Source: Clostridia bacterium
Lineage (GTDB): Bacteria; Bacillota_A; Clostridia; Oscillospirales; CAG-272
DNA: 15,181 nucleotides
Assembly (NCBI GenBank): GCA_017529175.1
Contig: JAFXNX010000319.1
Coordinates: 1 to 15,181, forward strand
Reading direction: 5' to 3'
The notes beneath the pieces were generated by a model. That model was not told the DNA's origin. It saw only the letters and a program-made list of their open reading frames with translations, and did not search any database. How positions within the stretch are numbered: position 1 is the stretch's first letter; every line of letters starts with the position of its first letter. A program made the position numbers and the translations under genes. This document shows, piece after piece, positions 1 to 6,467 of this stretch.

Positions 1-3000
1 GGTGCTTGAGTTTGCGACACCTTCACCGGTAGTCGCTATTGTCGCCTCGTCAACGTATCCGCAAATAGAGCAGGTGCGCTGTTTGATACCCGCGGCAAGT
101 CCCGAGGGCTCTTTTACGGTCGTCCACGCGCCGTAGCTGTGCGAGCACGCCGCGGCTGTGATCGTACCGGAGACATACGTTATCGGGTTGGCAAGAGACT
201 CGTTAGACGCGTCGACCGCGTCGTCAGTCGGCGCGAAAACGCCGAAGATGCCTATCGTGTAATCCACTGCCGCCGCGTAAGCGCCTGTGGGGATAGCAAA
301 CGTAAGGGTGACGAGAGTTCCGTCCCCCGTCGTATTCGTGAGCGTACTGTTTTCCACGTACCAGTACATTGCGCGGACACCCGAAGTCGAAACTCCCGCG
401 TCTGTAAAGTATGAGCTGAACATGGAGTTCGCCGCAGGGTTGACAGCGAGCGACGAGCTGTGCGTGACGCCGGACGTCGGATATACGTCGCTCGACGCGA
501 CCGCATCCGTCAGCGTCAGCTCTTCCGGATAATATATGATGAAGTTCTGCGCGTAAATGCCCGGGTTGTCACGAAGCACTACGTCGACCGTGACGCTTGA
601 GCCGCGGGTGCCGGAGGCGCTGCCGACTCTGACAGACGTTAAGTAGTAGTCCTCGGTCTCGGTAGTACTGCATCGCGAACATGTATGCGATCTTCGTCCC
701 GCCGAACCGGACGTCGCAGGAGTAATGACGCTCCACGCTCCCCAGCTGTGTCCGAGAGGCACGGTTATATTCATTTGAGTCGTGTGACCCGCGTTGTGCG
801 TACAAGTATAAAGATCATATCCCGACGCCGTACAGGTGGGAGATACGGTATTCGTAAACGTATAGTTGTGAGCCTCGGGGTCGATCGCGACAACTCCGTT
901 CTCACGGTATCCGCACACCGAACAGAAGCGGTGCTTCGTACCCGCCGCAGAACACGTCGCCGCAGTGTCAATGACCCATGACGCCATACTGTGACCGAGC
1001 GCCGCAACGGGCGTATCCGTATAGCTGTCCGCGCAGCGCGAGCAGGTGTGTGTCGTATATCCCGCCGCAGTACACGTCGGCTCTGTTACTTCCACTATAC
1101 TGTAATCGTGTCCGAGAGCTGCGACGTTGCTGTCCGTATATGTGTCCGCACAGCGCGAACAGGTGTGAGTCGTATATCCCGCCGCAGTACACGTGGGAGG
1201 CGTTACGACCGAACCGTAGTCGTGACCGAGCGCCGCAATAGCAGTCGGAGTATCCAAAAGCGCGTGACATACCGAGCATTCCTGCTGTTTCGAACCGGCA
1301 ACTGTACAAGTCGCCTCGGAGAGAATGATCCATTCACCCGGCGTATGGTAGCCGACAGCTGTGATCACGTCGTCTCTCGTCGTATGACAATATGAGCATT
1401 CATAACGGTTGGTCCCGTCAACAAGGCAGGACGCGCCGGTAGAGTGCTCCGCGTCATATACCCAGTTGTGCGCCGAGGGATCTATCGCTATCGTTCCGTT
1501 TTCACGGTTTGAACAGACGGTACAGATCCTGTGCTTCGTACCCTGCGCCGAACAAGTGGGAGCCGTATCCTGCACCCATTCGCCGTAGGTGTGGCCTGTC
1601 GCATCAACCGGTGTATCCGTGTATGAATCTCCGCAGCGCGAGCAGGTGTGAGTTGTGTAACCCGCTTCCGTACATGTAGGAGCGGTTACTACGTCAACGT
1701 AGTTATGACCGAGAGCCGGTTCTGTGAAATCCTGCTGTGCGCCGCAGGTATTACAAGTCTTTCTTCTTGTACCCGTCGCAGTACAAGTCGGCTGCGTAGT
1801 TATCGTTCCTGTGTTCCAGGAGTGCGCGCCTGTCGCGGGTTCGGGAACAGTCGTCGTCGCGCCGCAAACCGTACAGGTCTTTGTTCTGATTCCTGCCGCG
1901 CCGCACGTCGGAGCTGTCGTTACACTTCCCGCATTCCACGTGTGCGCGCCGGTCGCCGCAACGGGTGTGTCAGTGTAGCTGTCGCCGCACCTGGAACACG
2001 TATGAGTCGTATAACCCGCCGCACCGCACGTCGGAGCCGTAACTGTTGCGACGTAGTTGTGGTTTGTTGAGTCTATCGGAACCGTATCGGTATATGTCGC
2101 TCCGCATCCCGATCTCGTACAAGTATACGTCTTTACGCCGGTTGCGGAACACGTCGCCGCCGTCGTAATTACTCCGGAGTTCCAGGCGTGTCCGAGAGCA
2201 TCCTGATAAGAATACCTCATATTGTGACAAACCGAACACTCTTTGTGCTTGCGTCCTTGTGCAGTACAAGTCGGACTGTAATCGAGCGTCCATGCGTCCG
2301 GCTCAGTGTGAGAGGTGATACTGTAATCTACGGAAGCTCCGTTTCCTCCGTCATTTTTTTGATACTTCCCGTCTTCAAAATCCTCAACGTATGTTTTCGG
2401 GTTTCCTGCATAACCAATAGTCAGATTGTCGATACATAAATTCATCGACGGCTGACCGCACCATTTTGCTTTTATAGCGTTTGATACCCTTCCGATAAAC
2501 ACGTTGTCGATCCATATCGCTGTTCCTGTTCCGGACTGACCGTCAAGTATAACATGGTGCCAGTCGGTGTTCCACGTGTAAGAGAGCGTTGTCATAGACC
2601 CGCCGCTGAGAGAACCGGTACCGATCTTTCCGGTGTCAATGATAGGGCCGCCGTAACTGCCGTACGTTGAGCATATGGAAGAAGATCCGGGAAGACAAGC
2701 GTCAAATTCCCATCTTGCATAATTCTCCGCGATCCCCATGCTTATCATCTGCACATATCTGTTGCCGCTGTCCCACTTCCAGTATTTTGCGCCGAGATAT
2801 GAGTCCAGACCAAAAACTATACCGCCGTTTTCCGAACTCGGGTTCGCGTCAGAATGGCATTTTTGCCATACGCCATCATTAAAATCTTCATAATACAGCC
2901 GAGTTCCTCTTGTTCCGTTGGCTCCGGCGCCGGCGTATATCGCAATATTATCAATAGCGCAGTTTTGCGCGCCACAGCACCACAAGTTAGATACAACAGC

Positions 3001-3561
3001 TTTGTTTCCAAGAATAATCGGCGAAGCTAACTGTACCCCATCGACCCAAATTACAGACCCCCATACGCCGGGTGATGCAGGGCTGGATTCCGTTCCGTAA
3101 ATACAATAAAAGGCAACATGATGCCATTCCCCTACCTGCCAAGCGGTATCAAGAGACGTATTCTGTCCTCCGAGACCGATAGTATTATTCGACAAATTAA
3201 AAGTGACAAAACCGGTATAACCTGCGCTCGTATAGTCATACATCTGCGCATTACTTGCCAAAGGGCAAATATCCATTTCCAACACCATATTGCCTTTGTA
3301 AGTATTATACTGGCTTGATGAAAGAATTTCGGTTGTCTGAATATAGTAGCGATTTCCATGACCGGTATTGTCAGGCCATACGCTTGAAGTATTACCGAAG
3401 AATTGTGCATATCCGTAATTCACCTTGTTGGTTGAAGAATTACAGGAGTCAATTCGCCCTGCAGATACTTCCGCCGGCTGCGTCAGCGACGTCGGCAATA
3501 CAGGTATCACCATCATCACGACGATGAGCAGTGATAACAGTTTCTTAAGTCCTTTTCTCAT
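1..3561 (-). CDS. Large secreted modular protein: two LamG-like modules, 14+ Cys/His repeats, cohesin-like module (3' end beyond window)
   Basis: The frame is open from ATG at 3561 to the window edge (1187 codons, no stop), so the C-terminus is missing. GAGGA lies 7 nt upstream of the ATG. Residues 1-34 form a signal peptide: MRKGLKK, a hydrophobic core, then a likely cut after AEVSA. Two LamG/concanavalin-like modules follow (about 45-211 and 225-385), each with a W-H-H-V strand, an (I/V)D(G/N)V strand and a closing IDN motif. Residues 418-972 hold 14 units of about 40 residues with a His, a single Cys and a C-x2-C pair. Residues 975-1135 resemble a cohesin (GSSVTVDVVLRDNPGIYAQ, then FIIYYPEELTL, and GTLVTLTFAIP near the end). 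One more repeat follows (C1164, C1167). It is a paralog of the 825-aa gene upstream, which ends in a dockerin, so a dockerin is likely just outside the window. Probable roles are adhesion or extracellular scaffolding; no catalytic module is seen. Confidence 0.9.
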   Translation of the reverse strand, partial: MRKGLKKLLSLLIVVMMVIPVLPTSLTQPAEVSAGRIDSCNSSTNKVNYGYAQFFGNTSSVWPDNTGHGNRYYIQTTEILSSSQYNTYKGNMVLEMDICPLASNAQMYDYTSAGYTGFVTFNLSNNTIGLGGQNTSLDTAWQVGEWHHVAFYCIYGTESSPASPGVWGSVIWVDGVQLASPIILGNKAVVSNLWCCGAQNCAIDNIAIYAGAGANGTRGTRLYYEDFNDGVWQKCHSDANPSSENGGIVFGLDSYLGAKYWKWDSGNRYVQMISMGIAENYARWEFDACLPGSSSICSTYGSYGGPIIDTGKIGTGSLSGGSMTTLSYTWNTDWHHVILDGQSGTGTAIWIDNVFIGRVSNAIKAKWCGQPSMNLCIDNLTIGYAGNPKTYVEDFEDGKYQKNDGGNGASVDYSITSHTEPDAWTLDYSPTCTAQGRKHKECSVCHNMRYSYQDALGHAWNSGVITTAATCSATGVKTYTCTRSGCGATYTDTVPIDSTNHNYVATVTAPTCGAAGYTTHTCSRCGDSYTDTPVAATGAHTWNAGSVTTAPTCGAAGIRTKTCTVCGATTTVPEPATGAHSWNTGTITTQPTCTATGTRRKTCNTCGAQQDFTEPALGHNYVDVVTAPTCTEAGYTTHTCSRCGDSYTDTPVDATGHTYGEWVQDTAPTCSAQGTKHRICTVCSNRENGTIAIDPSAHNWVYDAEHSTGASCLVDGTNRYECSYCHTTRDDVITAVGYHTPGEWIILSEATCTVAGSKQQECSVCHALLDTPTAIAALGHDYGSVVTPPTCTAAGYTTHTCSRCADTYTDSNVAALGHDYSIVEVTEPTCTAAGYTTHTCSRCADSYTDTPVAALGHSMASWVIDTAATCSAAGTKHRFCSVCGYRENGVVAIDPEAHNYTFTNTVSPTCTASGYDLYTCTHNAGHTTQMNITVPLGHSWGAWSVITPATSGSAGRRSHTCSRCSTTETEDYYLTSVRVGSASGTRGSSVTVDVVLRDNPGIYAQNFIIYYPEELTLTDAVASSDVYPTSGVTHSSSLAVNPAANSMFSSYFTDAGVSTSGVRAMYWYVENSTLTNTTGDGTLVTLTFAIPTGAYAAAVDYTIGIFGVFAPTDDAVDASNESLANPITYVSGTITAAACSHSYGAWTTVKEPSGLAAGIKQRTCSICGYVDEATIATTGEGVANSST
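646..2310 (-). repeat. Array of 14 in-frame Cys/His protein repeats, about 120 bp each
   Basis: Within the left secreted protein, residues 418-972 consist of units starting with His at 418, 458, 501, 540, 580, 619, 657, 698, 739, 780, 818, 857, 898 and 938. A typical unit reads H-x-(W/Y), then P-T-C about 12 residues on, then after ten residues C-x2-C followed by T/D-rich residues. Unit 2 has C-x4-C. Unit 13 has CTHNAGH in place of C-x2-C. Unit 14 has Ser at 951 in place of the first Cys. Similar repeats occur in surface proteins of many Clostridia, but I know of no assigned function. Three Cys and a His per unit would fit metal binding or disulfides; the sequence does not decide between them. 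Confidence 0.88.
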
Positions 3562-3624
3562 ATCTATATCCTCACCAAATAATAATATACACGTTTTGTT
3601 AAAAATATATAGTTATACATTTTT

Positions 3625-3653
3625 ATTATAATATATTTTAGTATTTTTGTCAA
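3625..3653 (-). promoter_or_regulatory. Sigma-A-type promoter of the left secreted-protein gene
   Basis: On the minus strand the -35 box TTGACA (3648-3653) and the -10 box TATAAT (3625-3630) are both perfect consensus and lie 17 bp apart. Transcription would start near 3618, giving a leader of roughly 57 nt before the ATG at 3561. The gene therefore does not depend on read-through from the 825-aa paralog, which is closed off by the terminator at 3723-3758. Confidence 0.88.
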
Positions 3654-3680
3654 CCGAAGTTGCCTTTAATTGTCTATGGA

Positions 3681-3695
3681 TACTCATATTGAGTA
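3681..3695. promoter_or_regulatory. Inverted repeat upstream of the left secreted-protein promoter, possible regulator site
   Basis: TACTCA and TGAGTA form a perfect 6-bp inverted repeat with a 3-bp spacer. It is centred about 70 bp upstream of the predicted start site of the left secreted-protein gene, a usual place for an activator. No T-tract follows, so it is not a terminator. No regulator can be named. Confidence 0.35.
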
Positions 3696-3722
3696 GGCGT
3701 ATCGATGTGCTATTCCTATCCT

Positions 3723-3758
3723 AAAAAACATCGCCGCGATCCGGAACCGGATCGCGGC
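3723..3758 (-). terminator. Rho-independent terminator after the 825-aa dockerin protein gene
   Basis: The arms GCCGCGATCCGG and CCGGATCGCGGC (3733-3758) form a GC-rich 11-12 bp stem with a loop of 2 to 4 nt. On the minus strand the stem is followed, after GAT and G, by a run of six T (3723-3728). It lies 32 bp past the stop of the 825-aa gene. Confidence 0.93.
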
Positions 3759-3790
3759 AATGATATATTCTATAAAATTAATTGTAAAGA

Positions 3791-6268
3791 TCAGCCTGCG
3801 ATAAGCACTTTGAGAGCGCTTATATCCATCATATTTATAACGCCGTCTTCATCTATATCGGAGTTGGCGCCAACGATATCGGTAGCTGACAGAGTTCCTG
3901 CGATGTACGCTTTGAGAGCCGAAATATCCTTGATTGTGATAGCGCCGTCTCCATCAACGTCTCCTATCTTCGCGGTGACGGGGATGGGATCGATCTCTTC
4001 GGTCCTTGTAGCGCCGCAAACCGTACACGTGTACGTTCTGACGCCCGGAGTCGTGGCCGTCGGTTCTGTAGTTACAACACCTTCATCCCACGTATGAGTC
4101 GTCGTCTTTGCGATAGCTTCCGTTCTCGTTGTGCCGCAGACAGTACATGTGTACGTCATCACTCCTGCCGCCGCGCAGGTCGCGGGGGTCGTTACTTCAC
4201 CTGTGTTCCACGTATGAGTCGTCGTCTTCGCGATAGCTTCCGTTCTCGTTTCTCCGCAGACAGTACATGTGTACGTCATGACGCCTGCCGCCGCGCAGGT
4301 CGCGGGAGTCGTTACTGCGCCGTCATCCCACGTATGCGTATGCGCCGTGCCGACAACGACTTTGCCGTTTGTGTAAGAAACACCGACCGGTAAAGATTCC
4401 GCGTCAGCGGTCACCGCGTCGTCTGTCGGAGCGTAGATACCGAATATACCGACAAGGTATTCCTGTTCCGTGCCGCTTGAGGGAAGCGTGAAGGACAGAG
4501 TCAGTATCGTGCCGTTCGCCGTAGCGTTAGTGAATCCGCCGCCGTTATCGACGTACCATGTGAACGCCTTGACGCCGGAGGTCGAAACGCCTGCCGCCGT
4601 GAAGTAAGAATTGATCGTCGTGTTTGCGGAGGGGGTTATACTGAGGTTTGAGCTGCTCGATGCGTTTCCGGCGGGATAAACGTCACCGGACGCCGTCGCG
4701 GAATTGAGAGTCAGCTTATCGGAATAATAGATCACGAAGTTTTGCGCGTAAATACCGGGGTTGTTCGCAAGAGTTACGGAAACTGTCGTCGTCGTGCCGC
4801 GCTCCGCGTATGCTGTTGAGACTGTCATCTTCGGTGTGATGCGGGGAGCTATGCTCTCTTCCTGCACCAAGCCGCATACCTGGCAGGAGCGGCGCTTGAG
4901 TCCGGGAGTCGTCTCCGTCGGCGCCGTAACTGTCGTCCATGCTCCGAAATTGTGTCCGGGAGCTGTGACGGTTTCGGTCCTTGTCGTACCGCAGGTCGAG
5001 CAGGTGTACGTGATAACGCCGTCCGTGGTACACGTCACGGCTGTCGTCGTAACTCCCGCGTCCCAGTTGTGGGACGATCCGCCGGTATACTCTGTTACCG
5101 ATCCGGTATCATCCGCTTTGTTGACTTTCTGGTATACGCCGTCTTCAAAATCTTCAATATATGTTCTGCCGTCGTCGCCGACGAGTTTGACGTTGTCAAA
5201 GCAGACTCCGTCGCCGGGCGTACCTCTCCAGTATCCTTTAAGAGAATTTGCGACCAAGCCGAGATATTCGTTATCTACGAAGATCGCGGTGCCTTTGCCC
5301 TGCTGGGACTCCATTACGACGTGGTGCCAGTCGCCGTCCCAGGAATATGCGATCGTCGTCGCGGCTCCGCCGGTAAGAGATCCGGTACCGATCGAACCGC
5401 AGTTGAAAACGGGTCCGCCGAACGATTCCTGAGTCGTCGATATGGTTCCGTTGCCGGGTACCATTACGTCAAATTCCCATCTCGAATAATTGTTTGCTAT
5501 GCCGTATTCAGACCATGCGGCGTAATTGTTCGAACCTTGATATTTCCAGTAATACGTGCCGAGCGCCGAGGACAATGAAAGTATTTTGCCGAGGCAATCG
5601 GAGCTTGCCTTGTCCCAGTTTCCGTCGTTGAAGTTCTCACTGTAAAGGAGATTGTTCGTCCTTGAGTTCGAATTTGCAACGCCCTCGTAGATCTTGATGT
5701 TGTCTATACCGCAGTTGGTGACGTTCGAGATCCAGCTCCTGCCGAGTACCGCGCTCGATCCGAGAACGACGTTGTAGCTGAGAGATACGCCGTCAACGAA
5801 TATTGCAGAACCCGCCGTTCCGAACACAGAGAAGATCGTAACGTGATGCCATTCTCCGACTCGCCACGCGAAGTTGAGATTAGTCGTCGTTCCGTTTACG
5901 CCGATCTTTCCGTTTGCAAGGTCAAACTCGATAAATCCGCCGTTCGGATTGAGCGAAACGTTATTAACTATGGAAGCGTTTGTATTGAGAGGACAGATAT
6001 CCACTTCAAGAACCGCGTTTCCGAAGTATGTCGAGGCGAACAGAGGTTTGTTCGGATCGGTATACAGATACGTCTCCGTCGCACGGTTCGCGCCGTCCGG
6101 CCAGCTTCCGTTATACGCGTAGTACAGCGCCTTGCCGTAATCGATCCTGTTTGATCCGGATCCGGGACAGGACGCAACTCTTCCCGCGCTGACAGCCGCG
6201 GGAAGCGCGGGGATCATAAGCATCACCGCTAAAAGCAGTGATATCATAACTCTCGCAAATTTCTTCAT
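3791..6268 (-). CDS. Secreted modular protein, 825 aa: two LamG-like modules, Cys/His repeats, cohesin-like module, C-terminal dockerin
   Basis: The start is ATG at 6268, with AAGGAG 6 nt upstream. Residues 1-28 are a signal peptide (basic MKKFAR, hydrophobic core, AAVSA before the likely cut). LamG/concanavalin-like modules lie at about 40-195 and 205-365, each with a WHHV strand (140-143 and 314-317) and an FVD strand. Two Cys/His repeats (400-438, 439-472) precede a cohesin-like module (about 477-640). Three more repeats (644-763) lead to a type-I-like dockerin (766-825) with two calcium loops, DVDGDGAITIKD (770-781) and DIDEDGVINMMD (804-815), each followed by a DISALK helix. In cellulosome-type systems dockerins bind cohesins on scaffold or surface proteins. 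Here both partner types are in one chain, so self-assembly or bridging is possible. LamG modules suggest glycan or protein binding. No catalytic domain is visible. It is the shorter paralog of the gene at 1-3561. Confidence 0.92.
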   Translation of the reverse strand: MKKFARVMISLLLAVMLMIPALPAAVSAGRVASCPGSGSNRIDYGKALYYAYNGSWPDGANRATETYLYTDPNKPLFASTYFGNAVLEVDICPLNTNASIVNNVSLNPNGGFIEFDLANGKIGVNGTTTNLNFAWRVGEWHHVTIFSVFGTAGSAIFVDGVSLSYNVVLGSSAVLGRSWISNVTNCGIDNIKIYEGVANSNSRTNNLLYSENFNDGNWDKASSDCLGKILSLSSALGTYYWKYQGSNNYAAWSEYGIANNYSRWEFDVMVPGNGTISTTQESFGGPVFNCGSIGTGSLTGGAATTIAYSWDGDWHHVVMESQQGKGTAIFVDNEYLGLVANSLKGYWRGTPGDGVCFDNVKLVGDDGRTYIEDFEDGVYQKVNKADDTGSVTEYTGGSSHNWDAGVTTTAVTCTTDGVITYTCSTCGTTRTETVTAPGHNFGAWTTVTAPTETTPGLKRRSCQVCGLVQEESIAPRITPKMTVSTAYAERGTTTTVSVTLANNPGIYAQNFVIYYSDKLTLNSATASGDVYPAGNASSSSNLSITPSANTTINSYFTAAGVSTSGVKAFTWYVDNGGGFTNATANGTILTLSFTLPSSGTEQEYLVGIFGIYAPTDDAVTADAESLPVGVSYTNGKVVVGTAHTHTWDDGAVTTPATCAAAGVMTYTCTVCGETRTEAIAKTTTHTWNTGEVTTPATCAAAGVMTYTCTVCGTTRTEAIAKTTTHTWDEGVVTTEPTATTPGVRTYTCTVCGATRTEEIDPIPVTAKIGDVDGDGAITIKDISALKAYIAGTLSATDIVGANSDIDEDGVINMMDISALKVLIAG
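3980..4339 (-). repeat. Three tandem 120-bp in-frame repeats before the dockerin
   Basis: Residues 644-683, 684-723 and 724-763 of the 825-aa protein start with THTW and share TYTCTVCG. The first two units differ at only 4 of 40 residues and are near-identical in DNA, which suggests a recent duplication or gene conversion. The third has diverged and lacks the first Cys (EPTATTPG in place of TPATCAAAG). Confidence 0.9.
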
Positions 6269-6333
6269 AACGTTCTCCTTTTATGTTCGATTTGTTTAAA
6301 AATCATAATTAAAGTGACACATAGCTAATTATA

Positions 6334-6362
6334 ATTGTATATTATTATTTCATTTTTGTCAA
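6334..6362 (-). promoter_or_regulatory. Sigma-A-type promoter of the 825-aa dockerin protein gene
   Basis: On the minus strand, TTGACA (6357-6362) and TACAAT (6334-6339) lie 17 bp apart. The predicted leader is about 60 nt. The -35 region shares the block CGGTTGACAAAAAT with the promoter of the downstream paralog. A short palindrome, AACCGGTT (6361-6368), abuts the -35 box. Confidence 0.88.
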
Positions 6363-6406
6363 CCGGTTTCCAAATTATTTATTTGTATTAATATAACACA
6401 AACACT

Positions 6407-6435
6407 TTGACAATACACGTCATAAGTGATATACT
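6407..6435 (+). promoter_or_regulatory. Sigma-A-type promoter of the Gfo/Idh/MocA-like gene
   Basis: TTGACA (6407-6412) is perfect and TATACT (6430-6435) is one base off consensus, with a 17-bp spacer. Predicted transcription starts near 6442. That rules out an upstream GTG at 6426 as start codon and supports ATG at 6468. The promoter is divergent from that of the 825-aa surface protein; the two -35 boxes are 44 bp apart. Confidence 0.92.
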
Positions 6436-6467
6436 GTAAAAAACGGTTCTTTCCGGGAGATGAAAAC

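Noticed and set aside
139..2293. Small open frames on both strands across the left edge
   Set aside because: They are out-of-frame or antisense readings of the long minus-strand gene, which is open through the whole of 1-3561.
646..2310. CRISPR-like or satellite array, because of regular repeats of about 120 bp
   Set aside because: The repeats stay in one long reading frame, diverge mainly at codon third positions and between motif residues, and encode a consistent protein unit. There are no identical short repeats with unique spacers and no cas genes.
3733..3758. Perfect 26-bp palindrome considered as a regulator site
   Set aside because: Position after a stop codon, GC-rich stem and the T run on the minus strand identify it as a terminator.
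4761..5578. Open frames of 208 and 223 codons on the plus strand opposite the 825-aa gene
   Set aside because: They are shadows of the minus-strand gene, which has signal peptide, clear modules and dockerin. No regulatory signals precede them.
6426..6467. Longer start (GTG at 6426) for the Gfo/Idh/MocA-like gene
   Set aside because: The -10 box lies at 6430-6435, so the GTG is upstream of the transcript. ATG at 6468 has a ribosome site and begins right at the Rossmann strand.
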